A stretch of 64,000 nt of DNA from Aplectana chamaeleonis (Eukaryota > Nematoda > Chromadorea > Rhabditida > Cosmocercidae): assembly GCA_029168955.1 (NCBI GenBank), contig JAPDOI010000020.1:776501-840500 (forward strand). Reading direction: 5' to 3'. How positions within the stretch are numbered: the stretch's first letter is position 1; every line of letters begins with the position of its first letter. Below the pieces are notes generated by a model. The model was not told the origin of the DNA. It was given only the letters and a program-made list of their open reading frames with translations, and ran no database searches. The position numbers were made by a program, and so were the translations under genes. Below are positions 31,110-42,824 of this stretch, piece by piece.

Positions 31110-31735
31110 TTACAGTATCCCGCCCCGAGCTGCAGGTTCCACGAAGTTACAAGCCTGGAGAGGTCGTTTTTTGTGCTTTTTGTAGCTTCCAAAACGCGCG
31201 TTAGTCTTTGAAAATCCGGAAATGGACCTCATAATTGTGTTCAGCGCCTAAAACTACCCCCTCCCTGAGCCGAATTCGGCTGAAGGCACACTTTTCAACT
31301 CTGTACAGACTGATAGCGTTTCGGACTTGAACGGTGTTGGGCGTTCATTCATACCAATTAGAGGGCTTTTGAAGCGGTTTCAGAAAAAGTTTCAGATATG
31401 ACTAAAAATCCTTCCAGGTTGAGAATTTGAGGTGCAGATCACGATCCTGGGGTCTGTCGGTCGATTTTTTAAAGTTTCTGACTAAATTCGTTCAAAGCAG
31501 CAATCAGGAAAAATTTGAGGGCAAATGTGACTTTTGACTGTTTCCGGAACGCTACGATAGAAATGGCTTAAATGTTTACCGAAGGAGTTATTTGGAGAGC
31601 TAAACACGCATCCGGAGTCCGTTTATTAATTTTGGTAGATTAGAAGATTACGGTGGGTGGGTTTCAGTAGTTTGGCAGGTCTCAGATTTTACTCAAAATT
31701 CGGATACGCTGGTTATTCGGGATGGAGTTGCTTCT
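31110..31735. repeat. 1.1-kb TIR repeat family, partial copy 3
   Basis: Shares CTTTGAAAATCCGGAAATGG, CTCATAATTGTGTTCAGCGC, ATAGCGTTTCGGACTTG and GATTACGGTGGGTGGG with the copies at 2.8, 50.9 and 60.4 kb. Termini not visible. Confidence 0.65.
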
Positions 31736-33714
31736 AGTCGTTTTCGCAGATGCGTTTACCACTCTGAAACACTTCCCTTGTATGTTTACTTTTGCATTTG
31801 GATTTTTGAAGGTGTTTTTGAGTGTCCTGAATCGATCGACTATCGAATTCAGCAGCACCGACTACCCATGATATGTACTCCGACGGATTCAAGAAAAGAT
31901 TCCTCCTTTTCACGATATGCGACTTGCAACCGTGAAATCCATAGAAAAACTCATAGAAACTTGACGAAATGGAGGACTGATTTATTACGCTATCACTGCT
32001 GTCCATGGAGTTTTTCACGGAGTTTCTAATTAGTCCCCTACCGTCCTTCGACGTGTGCATAGTGAGAAATAAAAACGGGAAAGTGGAAAAAACCGATAAT
32101 CTTAGGTCTCACTAAAAGTTACCCCGACTTCATCAATTTTTGGAATTTTCAATTTTTGGAACTTTGACAAAGTGTGACAAACTACGAAACTGTTTTGAAG
32201 CACACACCATTTTCTATCTCTTCATTCTCAAAGGGAATCCTGGCAGTTCCTAAGTTATATGCCGAGTTCGAGTTGAATTTATTGAAACTGAGATCGTTGG
32301 GTGCGTCTACTTCCTTTCAATCAATCCACCGAAGCTGCTAAATATGACAGGACACTCGAACCATTCGAGGGCTATGTAGATGGGTGAAACATAGCGTTCG
32401 CAAAAATTTTGATACAACGTGATTATTGATTTTTTAAGGAAAAGTCTTGAAATTAATGATTGCGGCTATTTAAAATTGGCAAGTTCCTACTCGAAAAAAA
32501 ATTATTTTGTCATTGATTAATCGGATTGCGACGAGAACTGATGAAAAAGGTAATTCAGCCAAGTGGTTAAAAATGTTCAAAAAGCCCATATAAGCTTGAA
32601 AGCATTGGTGTTCAGCTAGAGGGAATAGTAGGGAATGCGCCTAGTGTGTACTTTGGATTTTTTCATCAATTTTTTTTTTCGAAAGCCACCAGGTTTGGCT
32701 GAGAGCTCAAAAAAAGGTTATACAGAAAAAGATCAGCACTTCCAAACTGTGATACAGAAATCAGAAGCAAAAACGAAACAAGGCAATATGAAAATAGGAG
32801 GAAGCAGAAGATCAGGAGCATTGTGAGAGTGTAGAAGTGATTGGAATCGAGACTCTTCCGTGTTCCGAAACCGGCACTCAAATTGTACTTTAAGTGAATC
32901 AAAGCTTGTTTCTACCGTTTTATCATCTCTAATCGGCTGATAAAGTGGATTTCGAGTTGTTTTCCCTCGTGGATTAGCGCAATGTAGGAATACAGTTGTT
33001 TTGAAGCCAATTCATAGTTGATAGTCACTGGCAGAAGTCGATGCTTAGTTGAAATAAACTGGTTTCAAGCTAAATTAGTCGAAATAAAGTTGATTTCGTT
33101 AGAGATTGCTGGGAATCAAGTAATTCTAAAAGTTCTGAGTTGTCAGCCAGATCCCTCAATAAATCCCAATGGCTTCCATTTCTGCGCCGTCCTGCGGACC
33201 AGGAACGATGAACAGATCGGCTCCTTCAGCTACACTTTGCAGAATGCACAGCATGGCTTATGCCAATCGTTTATTGGCGCGTCGTACTCGGCTGAGAACA
33301 GAACGATTGCTGCGGGTTCTTCGCGAAACCGGCTCAGTCATATGACGTAAGGCAAAGTGTACGCGTACGCAGTACGCTGCATTCGGGTAAATCCTGCTTC
33401 CACTCCTCCGAAACCGGCTGGCAACAATACGAGCACCCGCTTACCATGCATTCTGTTCCTGTGTTCTTTTTTCCATGGATGTTGGAATGCGCTGTCTCGT
33501 AATGCTCGTTAAACCCCATATGCAAGGTAAAATGGTTCATCACACCGATGCGGAGGGTGGTCTTCGTTGTCATTCATGGCTGCTCGATGAACGAAGCTAC
33601 TGATGTGCATACAGTTGACCTGAAAATGAGCATACGCCACAGCGAGACCGCTTGGAGACAAGGTATCATACGTTTCGTCCAGTAGAGAACCTGCTTTCAA
33701 GCATGTGGGACATG
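31736..33714. other. intergenic, no gene recognised
   Basis: Minus-strand frames at 33334-33573 and 33509-33700 look somewhat protein-like (cysteine and histidine rich) but match no family known to me and lack credible splice sites; they may be further retroelement debris just before the repeat at 33715. Confidence 0.4.
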
Positions 33715-33870
33715 CTACGATGAGACCATTGCAAAGAATAGGATGCTACGATGAGAAACTCAAAACAGTAACAGTAGAACAACAAATCAGATACAACATA
33801 ACATTCCAATCTATTTAAAACACAACAACACTCATGACAACCAAAAATAGGTGAGAACCATAACCCAGTA
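33715..33870 (-). repeat. dispersed repeat downstream of SL-like copy F
   Basis: Second copy of the 16560-16710 segment (GCTACGATGAGA twice, AACAGTAGAACAACAAATC, CATAACCCAG). Confidence 0.7.
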
Positions 33871-33964
33871 TCACTATCCTGGGTCTGAAGCTGATTGCTC
33901 TCACCGTGAGTGGAGATGTGCCTATGCCACGCGGGACTTGTCGAACTCGAAATAGTTGGCCAAC

Positions 33965-34070
33965 ACGTCACGTCGACCATAGGACAAAACCACAATCGCC
34001 ACAGTCAACCAGATATCGACGGTCGTTACCGTCTTCTTCTCGCCACACCTCAAACTTGGGTAATTAAACT
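33965..34070 (-). ncRNA. SL1-like sequence with downstream hairpin, copy F
   Basis: Minus strand 34070-34049 matches SL1 at 21 of 22 positions (first base differs). GT follows. The hairpin is GACGGT-AACG-ACCGTC, six pairs, at the same place as CGGT/ACCG in copies C and E but with a different loop and extra pairs. The U-rich GGTTTTGTCC near 33983-33991 is a weak Sm-like site. Confidence 0.4.
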
Positions 34071-34399
34071 CTATATTAATCAACAATTAACACAACGAAT
34101 TCAACGAGAAACAAAACAAACACTGAAATAATGTGAGTCGGATGCAATTTGTGAGATTCTCATATCCCACATGTGACCCGAGTAAGCTAGGAGGAATGCA
34201 AAAATTGAGAGGTTGCCTTCGCACCTTATCGAAATGCCATTAGACAGAGATGTTAAATTCACATCAACCTATTCCTACTATATGATGGCTAGTTCTAGAT
34301 AGATTGACGACTGGGGACAAATCCTACACATTTTTTGGCAGAAAAGCGACATTGAAAAATTGCACAATTAGACGACCATTACAGCCGCCTTTATGACCG

Positions 34400-34785
34400 G
34401 AATTCTTACCAATATGATGACGGAACGGGCCCTAGTGACCAGGCAAACAGGAGATGACCCTGTCGGGTCAGGAAACAAGATATGAACGCCCTCAATGGGC
34501 CAGGAGCAGAATCGACGAAGGAATGGGCCCTAGTGGCCAGGCAACAGGATCGAATGATGAACAGGTTCAATCGAATATGACAAAAAGGCGGGTTGGCGGG
34601 AGATTCCTTGCCTGAAGATCAGGCGCGACGGCGGTTGCCTCGACGGAGGCGAGGATGATGATTATTGCCTGCCGCCGCGCAACCGCCAGCGCCCGACTCT
34701 CGACGGGGCGCGGAATCTCCCCTCTCCTCGCCTACATCTACTCCTTATTGTCTTGAGAGGTGTCGATTCCCGCGGAATCGGCACA
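34400..34785 (-). repeat. tandem units plus GC-rich hairpin of the SL-bearing repeat, diverged copy 3
   Basis: Repeated GGGCCCTAGTGACCAGGC / GGGCCCTAGTGGCCAGGC units, then GGCGCGACGGCGGTTGCC with the inverse GCCGCCGCGC, then GGTGTCGATTCCCGCGG. Same layout as 17170-17850 and 26790-27366, but well diverged. Confidence 0.5.
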
Positions 34786-34999
34786 ATCACTGACATATTA
34801 TTATTATTTCCCTGAGGGTGAGAAGGGTTTCAGGTCTGGCGACACCCTCTTAAACCTGGAGTGTCATCAGTATTGAAGGGTGGTCTTTCAAATAAATATT
34901 TTTATTTGCGATTTAGGTTATCTCATTTCATTCTTATATCCATTGTTTCTTAAATTAGTTTTCAGTGTGTTGTTTGTTGTCTTATTTGAGTCTTCTGAA

Positions 35000-35215
35000 T
35001 ACCATGATGGGATAGGAATGAATAGGTAGGCTAGGAATATAACATTATAGAATGGAATAGGACAGAAGGAAGAATAAATATCAATGAATAGGAATATGAA
35101 GGTAAAACTGGAAGTATAATATGTATGAATATAATAGGAATAGGATTAAGTTAGAAGGGTATGAATATGAATATCATAGTATGTATAGTAGAATACAATA
35201 GAATGAATGACAGAC
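35000..35215. repeat. degenerate GAATA-type low-complexity tract
   Basis: Imperfect repeats of GAATAGGAATA and TATGAATATGAATA. Non-coding. Confidence 0.7.
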
Positions 35216-35459
35216 TCCTAGACCAGCGGAGTAGCCAAGCAGACGAAATGGCAAATGAAGCGAAAGAGCAGATGGAATATAGTCAAAGCCTTAGAAGCTT
35301 GCGCGGAAGAAATCTTAGGACGCACGAGGAAGAATTGTCTATATGTATCAAGAAAGTGTCCAATATCTGAAGGGAAATAGTGAAAAAATTTCGCGAAAAT
35401 GTTTAACCAGTAAAAATGAAATTTAAGACCATATTTTTATCCTCACTCACCGTCACTTC

Positions 35460-35770
35460 CAAGATGTCGCCTTGAATGAATCAGAGTTTTCGTACACAGG
35501 ATTAGATGCAGCTGATCCATTTCAGGTAGATAAGCAGCAAACAGATCACACGAAAGCGTGAATCCGTCTTTTCACTTGTACAACATCTCGCGCAATACAT
35601 CTAGAAATATGAGACAATATGAACGGTATAGAATTCGTGCATTCTCTGAGACGATTTGTAGTCACATGGCAAAAACCCGCGACCGTCATATGCGACAATG
35701 CAACAAACTTGAAGCTCGGTCAGCAAGACCTCCATGATTATGTACTGTTTCATCATTTCCTATCAGTCCG
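35460..35770 (+). pseudogene. second BEL/Pao integrase relic
   Basis: Plus strand. In one frame: FSYTGLDAADPF (start of the catalytic core), a stop, RLFTCTTSRAIHLEI, a stop, then EFVHSLRRFV and ATVICDNATNLKLGQ (second catalytic D). The pattern is that of BEL/Pao integrases. Its sequence differs clearly from the relic at 18.3-19.1 kb and its orientation is opposite, so it comes from another element or lineage. Region 35771-37139 after it holds nothing I recognise apart from a repeated GTGCAGAAGTTTCTGTTTTC segment near 36899, also seen near 6400. Confidence 0.75.
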
Positions 35771-37139
35771 CCGAGAAAATAGAGTGGCGCTTTGTAACAT
35801 TTTTGTCTACATGGAAAAGAGGTTTCTATGAGAGGCTTATATGTAGGTGCAGTAAAGACAGCAATAAAGAACACCATTGGAAAAAAAGCTCAATGTGACA
35901 GAATTCCACACACTGGTGCTGGAAGCGCAGCCGATGGTAAATTCTCGCTTGCTTAGGTAAATACAGCGGAGGCACGGTGGACGACTATTGTTCTCCGCCC
36001 CATCGATTTCCTACAGGCAATGACGAAACTCGGCCTGATGAGGCCACATTTTGATGTGGAGAAAGGCTCCGTCCATAGCAGACGACCAGCGGCAAAGCGT
36101 CAAGGCGTCGGAGCATTATGCGCCAGCGCTCAAACGCTGACAGCTCGACAGCTGGCGCATTCAACGTGTTCGAGGACGGCATGTGGTTAACGATGATATC
36201 GATAATATTAAAGGCAGCCGTTATGGTCACTATGCCTCCACAGTCAGCTACTGGCCGGTTGCAGTGGTCGCTGGGAAGTCAGATCAATAATAAATGCTGA
36301 AGATGCAAACCCCCAGCGTCACTTCACGGTCCCTTGACGCTAGGACGTCTGCTATGAACGGAGCCAAAGACGATGATGTCAAATCTTATGTTCCAGCCAT
36401 TTCAAGGGAAACACGCTCTAGATTACTTCGAGCAAAGAAGACAATCCATATCTAGACTGTGGCATTTTTGGACGAAACATTAGTTGTTAGAGGTGCGTAC
36501 TCTGCAGCAGAATAGAATCATACAAAACAATTTCACTGGAAAAATACCTCAGAAGGGGAAGTACAACGCGTCACATAGTAAGCATACGAACATCCTAAAA
36601 GTGGGCTGAAGAGATATTGGACCAAGGTTTTCAGGTATTGAAAAGAGTCTCTAGGTTTTCTGCTAAGCCACAAAGATGGAAAACTTTGTTTGAGCAGCAG
36701 TTGTCGAATTCGCCTTCAGTAATAGAAAAAAGTTCAGTTTTAGCAGGTCACATAGGTATACGAACACCTGGGAAAGAAAGACATAGTTAAATTGCGACGG
36801 TAGTGTCAAAATTCCCCATATAGAAAATGTTAGCTGATAATGATTATCAGAATGCCATATGTAGGTGCAGTAAAGTCATGCCGGTTCCCACCAGGGATGT
36901 GCAGAAGTTTCTGTTTTCTTTTTTCTGCCCATTTTTGGCCATTTTTTCTGTTTTCTGTAAAAATAGGCAAAAATTGAACAGAAAAAACATGAACCGCGGT
37001 TTCAGCAGGATTGTCCTAGAAAAAAGTGGCCAGATTTCTCGAAGCTAAGCCAATAGAGTGAGGGTGTACTCCAGTCAGGCTCTCTGCAGTCCTACCACGC
37101 TAGACACTTTTATATAGCTGTAGTGGTTTTCCATTAAGG

Positions 37140-37206
37140 CGCGTGTGGCGTGGTGGGAGGAAACGCCGCTCTTCGCTGTACACGGTCGGGTTCGATCCTC
37201 GCCGAG
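37140..37206 (+). ncRNA. tRNA-like sequence, probable SINE head
   Basis: Contains TGGCGTGGTGGGA (A-box-like) and, about 30 nt further, GGGTTCGATCC (perfect B box). The full cloverleaf is imperfect, and the sequence continues into AACCAAACCAACCAACC, as SINE bodies do. A genuine tRNA gene is less likely. Confidence 0.5.
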
Positions 37207-37379
37207 GTAAACCAAACCAACCAACCCTCTGAGGTTCTTCAATTGGTAACAGATTCATGTAGGGAGATGAAGGCGTTCATTGGAAAGTCGGCTAGCCCCC
37301 ACAAGCCACTAAATCAACACGAAACCCATTTCACTGAGAAAATTTGCCGAGTCAGTGCCGGGAAAGTACTGCGACCCTT

Positions 37380-37520
37380 GACTGTGACGCGGTAGTTCCG
37401 CAATAGTCCCGCAGCGACTCCGTGATCAGACGATTCTGCTGCTGTGTCTTGGGCCTCGACATCGCCGCGATAGTTCCGCAGCGGCTCCGCGTTAGAACCG
37501 CGCCCGCTTCGCAAGGATGC
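37380..37520. repeat. GC-rich direct repeat
   Basis: GCGGTAGTTCCGCAATAGTC and CGCGATAGTTCCGCAGCGGC begin two related units with GCAGCGACTCCG/GCAGCGGCTCCG. Function unknown. Confidence 0.55.
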
Positions 37521-37721
37521 AGCAGCGAACCTACGCGGAGTACGATGTACTGTTCTGTGTGGTGAAACAAAATTGTCGCTTGAATTCGTCGGTCTCGTGT
37601 TTGTTGAGCAAGATAGATCTTTTTCGCTTATATTACTGTGATCAGGATGTAAAATTACCCCCGTGTACCTCTCTTGGGTAAGATCGAATGTTTGTGCAAT
37701 TTTCTAGACCAAATTTATGTA

Positions 37722-38213
37722 TTAAAGGCACAGTACACCCTCAGATATGAATTTTGAGATTTTCATGTAATTGTGCAGAAGACCACCTCTGTATAACACA
37801 TGCCAAGTGCGAGATCTCAATTCCTCCAAACAAGCGAGATATAAGCGACTACCACAGGCCCGACCCCCTTCGCTCACCACCACAGGCCCGGCCCCCTTCC
37901 TGAATTTCGATCTCAATAGCGGCTAGATGGATGGATGATTTTCAACCGAGTCGTCGTTCTTCATTCCCTTTCTGGTCTATCTCCTCGTCCCGTTTTGCTC
38001 TCGTGCAGCGATTGCGAATGAAGAGAAATACAGGTCTGAGACAACTCGTCCACTAAATTTCTGTTCTCCAAATACAGACAATTTCAAAGAGCCATATCTC
38101 CGTTTTTAGGGGGTCTTGGACAATTTCAGAGACACCATTGTGATCAGAGTGTAACCCTCTCCAAGATAAGCATGAAATCCGAAAAATTATTTTTTGGGTG
38201 TCCTGTGCCTTTA
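37722..38213. mobile_element. TTAA-bounded MITE (492 bp), inverse orientation to 2319-2812
   Basis: TTAA-AGGCACAGTACACCCTCAG at the left and GGTGTCCTGTGCC-TTTAA at the right. Contains the uninterrupted version (near 38010) of the site that holds the hAT-like insertion in 23694-24329. Its right TTAA is shared with the next element. Confidence 0.8.
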
Positions 38214-38825
38214 AAGGCAGGGTTCTCGATAAAATCGGTTGTTGTGCTATCATCGTAGAATGGTAGATCAGGCCAGCACAAAAGTGAAAATAGCATTCAT
38301 TTCCGAGCTACTCGCAGTCGTATTATCACTATCGTCGATGCGAAGCGGTTGTTTTTCGAAAAAAGCAACTATCAAAACGAAGAAATCATTCTCAAAACCG
38401 CACCATTCCTATGATAGTGAAGCCCAACCCTGCAAGTAGCGGGGAAATGGAGGATAAGTAAAAAATTGGAGAAAAAACGCTCAAGAGAAAGTTATGGCTT
38501 GGTGTCCTCCCGCCCCCAATTATCGAAATTTGGGTAAAAGCCTGTTTTTTCAACTTTTATTTTGCTTCTTAAGTAATTTCTGAACATTTTTGGAGAGTAC
38601 TGATTACTTTAACAGCAAAACAAATGTTGGATAAGCAAGCATTATTGGAAATCGCATTAATTAGGGGGCCGGCCGACACCAGTAATTAGCCTATATACTT
38701 TGTTTTTGGGCGTTTTTCCGGGGAATTTCCGATTTTTTTCACTTATTTTCACTTTTGTGATGGCCAAATCTACATTCTTATGAACAGAGCTAAAAAGTCG
38801 TTTTTATCGCGAACCCTGCCTTTAA
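38210..38825. mobile_element. TTAA-bounded element, GGGTTCTCGAT terminus (616 bp)
   Basis: Left TTAA-AGGCAGGGTTCTCGATAAA, right TTTATCGCGAACCCTGCCT-TTAA. It abuts 37722-38213 at the same TTAA. No coding capacity. Confidence 0.75.
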
Positions 38826-38840
38826 ACCGCGTATCAAAAA

Positions 38841-40027
38841 GATGGGACACCCCTAGGGTAATTTGAATTTCTCGTTCGATAGAATTGTGTGATCACAAAT
38901 CTAATAGACGATTGGCTTTCCTCGCACCTTTACTGGAACAAATACTCGATTTCGTGCATTCTCGACTTAGTTGATCTGTCTTTGAAAGTCGATTTTGCTC
39001 AATTTCTCGGTTATTGCTTGTTGGAGCGCGGAAATCGAGAGAAATCGCCGGCCTTTGGCTCAGACCCGACAAACTAAAATATCTCAGAGACTCCTCATTT
39101 TGTTAAGATCAGGACTGTATAGTAGCCACCCTGGACAAGATAGTTATTGCCAAGCAAAGAAGCCAGCCTCGGATCTGCTCACGTGAACTTTCTGATTGTC
39201 CTGCTGGAAATTGCAACTTTGTCGCCCGAAAACATGAGGAAATTAAGGTTGTTGTTACTCTGATATCCTCTGGTACTCACTGGAGATCATCCGACTGCTG
39301 GCGAATGCAAGCTGTAGATTTCCGTAACGGGCAAATTCTGTGACAGATTATGGGAGATCTGCGACCACAGCTAAGACAGCTAAAGTGGACAGCGACTTCG
39401 ACTATTTGTGTATAGGAGAAGGTTTCTGACGAGAGGAATTTGAATCTTGATAAGACTAATAGTTGGAAGTGTTACTCAAGGAATCTGAGGATGGGTCCTG
39501 TCCAATTTAGCCGTCACAGCTGCGAAGGTATATCTTCCATAATTCGTCAAAGCATTTGCCCGTCAAGTACGTCTACAGCTTGCGTTCGCCAGCAGTTGGA
39601 TGATCTCCAGTGAGTACCAGAGGATATCAGAAAAACAAATCCCTTCATATACCCATGTTTTCGGGCGACAAAGTTGCAGTTTCTAGCAGGACATCCAGAA
39701 AGTTTACGTGAGCAGGTTCGATGTTGCCCTTGTCCAGAGTGGCTAGTCCACAGACCTGATTTCAACAGAATGAAGAATCTCTGGGATGATTTAGTTCGTT
39801 GCGTATGTGCGACTAGTAGGCGATTTCTCGCGGGTTCTGCGCCCCAACAGGCCATAACCGAGAAATAGAGCGAGATCGACTCGCAAAGGCAGGTCAGTTA
39901 GATCGAAAGTACACCAAATCGAGTTTTTTTTGCAGTAAAGGTGCGGTGAGAGCAAATCGGCCATCAGACTAGTGATCACACAAGTTTAACGAGCGACAAA
40001 TCCAATTCAACCCAAGGGTGTCCTATC
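38841..40027. mobile_element. fold-back of two Tc1/mariner 3' ends
   Basis: The outer ends GATGGGACACCCCTAGGGTA and CCCAAGGGTGTCCTATC are inverted. Both arms encode the same transposase C-terminus facing outward: minus strand at about 39130-38990 (PDLNKMRSL, QQAITEK) and plus strand at about 39720-39866 (PDFNRMKNLWDDLVRCV, QQAITEK). PDxN...LW is the region of the third catalytic aspartate in Tc1/mariner transposases. Stops in the minus-strand arm show it is dead. The arms are about 400 bp and clearly diverged from each other. Confidence 0.72.
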
Positions 40028-40069
40028 TTTATGATGTCGCTGTCCTCCGTGACAGACTGCTATTTTACG

Positions 40070-42113
40070 ACTTACGGTGTTTTTTGGACTCGTAATTACG
40101 GCTTACGATTTACGACATTTTGGACCGTAAATCGTAATTTTTCGTAAATAAAAATATATGCAATGGAAGTTGATAACAAGATATATCTAACTGACCTGCT
40201 CTAATCCCACTTTGCGTATACTAATATTTTTGGTAAGGAGATGGGACCAACCCATGCGTGTGACTACAACACTATCCCATTATCATTCCTTGACGCGATT
40301 CTATCATTTCAAAGCGGGACACACGGTCGGAGTTGGAGGCGCTGGATAACTGATCCGCGTTGCGTGCCGCGCACGTCTCACTGGCTGCCGCCTACGACGA
40401 AATGCAGTCTGAAAGCACTCTTCACGAGGAACTTTGTTTTCGAGTCTCTCATGAAGATTAACTGTTGTGATTCCTACAACTGGATTAGCGCGAAAACATC
40501 GAACGAAGCAGTTTGAGCTATCCAAAAATTGCTTCAAATACTGCTCTTGGCCCGCCTTTTGAGTAGATTATGTCTACTCTGAGTCGACAGAAATCAACAA
40601 GAGGGGTGTCCTTTTTTACCCAAGAAGTTTGACTCTCAAAATCGTTGCCTCCAGTTAACTTCTCTTCGCCCGCGGCAAGCGGACACTCAAAAAAGGCGTG
40701 AGCGCTAGTTTAAACGCTCTTCTTCGCCCTTTTCCTTTATCTCTCACCAATGCGAACGTTTGTTAGGGCGCCTTGGCTACATTCCTCCACTATGGGAGCT
40801 AAACTACACCAAGAGGCAAAATTTAGAAACCATACAGCTATGAATCTGCAAGGTATCTAGAAGATATAGGAAAAAATAGCTTGCGCTGGGCGACCGATAC
40901 TCGGCTCTAGATAATACAGAGTTGCCACGGGTCGGACTGATACTTTGCGATCTCTATTGAAGGTTGGCGCAAGTTCGGTTCCATATTTTTCGACGTACGT
41001 GCACCGAGTTTGAGCCAACCTTCAGTAGGGAACTCGATGTACATATCAGTGTAATTCTTACCGAATGTATAATCGGTGTTGCAGTTTCGCTAGCAATAGA
41101 GAGTTCTAAAATTCGGCCGTAGGAAATCGCTCAGATACGGTGATTTTGGCTCGTTTTAACGCTTACAACGACGTTGGCGTTTCCGGAGAGGAATTAAGAG
41201 TATAATTGTGGCCCTGTTGCCCAGCAGGTACTCGGACAGCTGAATCGGGCAGGCGGATCTTTCAAGACCTGGGAAGAAGTTGTGTAACGAGTGATAAGGG
41301 AAAGCAGAGAAATACGGGTTAAGCGGTCCCATTATACCTTTACGGTATACTTTTATAAGACACGGTCGCGTCGCTCTGCACAACGACAGCGACCGCCTGT
41401 CGCGGAGCTTCCGCCTTCTTAACCTGTCGCTACCGTGCGCTGAGCAGAGACAGACTTCGGTTCACTCGCAGTATATCAGCCCTCCGCGACATTTCGTTGC
41501 GGCTCACACGCGATAACTGTTCCTACGACAACCGATGGCGTTGCTCCGATGCGGGTCTCGCCGCGATGTGTCCTAGATTTCATGCCTGTCGCTCATGACA
41601 GCGACAACGTATACTATACCCCTTAGACGTGGTTAGCTGTCAAATACTGAACGCAACCTAAAATGTACTGTGCTTATCTGGGCCGAATTCCGGTCCGCAG
41701 TTGCGTCTCGACACGCTTCGCTGCCGCACGCTTTCGAGTCAGTTGAGTTTCCAGCGCCAAAGCCGACTCGATATGGCTTTTTCATACAGTTTTTCTAATT
41801 ATGTTTACTTTCCAGTTTCTAAAACCCACCTAGAGTCAACAGATCGGCGGATGCGGCGCTGGAAACTTTTCCGACTCGAATGCGCGCGGCCGCAAAGCGT
41901 GTCGAGACGCAATTGCGGACCGGAATTTGGCTCAGAGAAGCACAGTATGTGCTTAGTACGTGCAACGGTAGACAGAAAGACGGTAGAAACATAGCTTCTC
42001 TTGTTTCACCATAGTAATTTTTTTCAGTGGTTATTGTTATTATTTGCTGTTTACGATTTACGATTAACGATGGTGTTGTCGTAATTACGATTTACGAAAT
42101 TTGAAATTTTATT
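40070..42113. repeat. composite block bounded by TTACGATTTACG motifs
   Basis: CGTAATTACGGCTTACGATT at about 40096 and GTCGTAATTACGATTTACG at about 42079 frame the block. Inside are a smaller inverted repeat at about 40950-41035 (GAAGGTTGGCGCAAG / GAGCCAACCTTCAG), a GC-rich stretch at 41360-41600, and the fold-back at 41650-41967. No coding exon. Whether it is one element is unclear. Confidence 0.4.
41650..41967. mobile_element. fold-back element (about 318 bp)
   Basis: Left GTACTGTGCTTATCTGGGCC then CCGGTCCGCAGTTGCGTCTC; right GAGACGCAATTGCGGACCGG then GAGAAGCACAGTATGTGC. The arms continue as CCAGCGCC / GGCGCTGG. Confidence 0.8.
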
Positions 42114-42453
42114 TACGCACACCCCTGATGAGTATACCACATGTTTAATTGTAAAGATTAGGTTATGTCACAAACGTAATATCCAAGCAAACGTCTAAAA
42201 AGCTTCCTCTTCGCGCAAATCAACCTTTCCATCTGCGTCTTCATTGCTACCCATGTCAGCCATCCGTACATCATGATAGGGCAAATAAGGGATAGGAAGG
42301 GATACAACGTCAAACAAAAATTCAAAATTTATTATGAGCCAAAAAAAAAAACATCTGTACAATAATTAGTACTCCACGTTGGAGAAATGAATGCAATTCA
42401 GAAAACACACACATCACAATACTGATACATTTATGTACACAAAAACAAACGGT

Positions 42454-42824
42454 CTACTTGGTCCACGAAACCTTCGGTATATCGTTGAACTCGGTCAATT
42501 CGCTCATCTGTTTGTTGAACTGCTCGACACGCTCGCGATGACTCACAGCCGCCTTCTTGTGCATCCGCTCGAACTGAAAAAAAAACCTAATTTTCTATAT
42601 ATCTTGCATTTGTAAAAGGCGATTTGACTCACCATTGTCTCCTTACGCCTCTTCTCAAACGCAATTTCAGCTTTCGTTTTCCCGGCGGTGCTTGCGTTCT
42701 CATCCTTCTTGATCGTCAAGTCAATCATCTTAGGATCAACCGTCTTCTTCTTCTTTTTCTTGAAAATATCCCCTTTCTTCAGCTTCAAACCGCCTTTCAC
42801 CACCATTTCTTCCTCGACTGCCAT
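42454..42824 (-). CDS. FAM32A: FAM32A family nuclear protein
   Basis: Small conserved lysine-rich nuclear protein; the human homologue (112 aa) acts in the spliceosome at the second catalytic step. Two exons on the minus strand, 42824-42633 and 42573-42454, join in phase to give 103 aa. Visible are the N-terminal GGLKLKKGDIFKKKKKK stretch, the middle KTKAEIAFEKRRKE and the C-terminal SELTEFNDIPKVSWTK, which together define the family. The ATG lies two bases after TTCATTCTAG, a good nematode splice acceptor with no upstream donor in the gene, so the mRNA is probably trans-spliced. It lies 165 bp downstream of KIN17 on the same strand, consistent with a two-gene operon. Confidence 0.93.

Noticed and set aside
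41701..41994. 97-codon frame as a gene
   Set aside because: Entirely within the fold-back element at 41650-41967.
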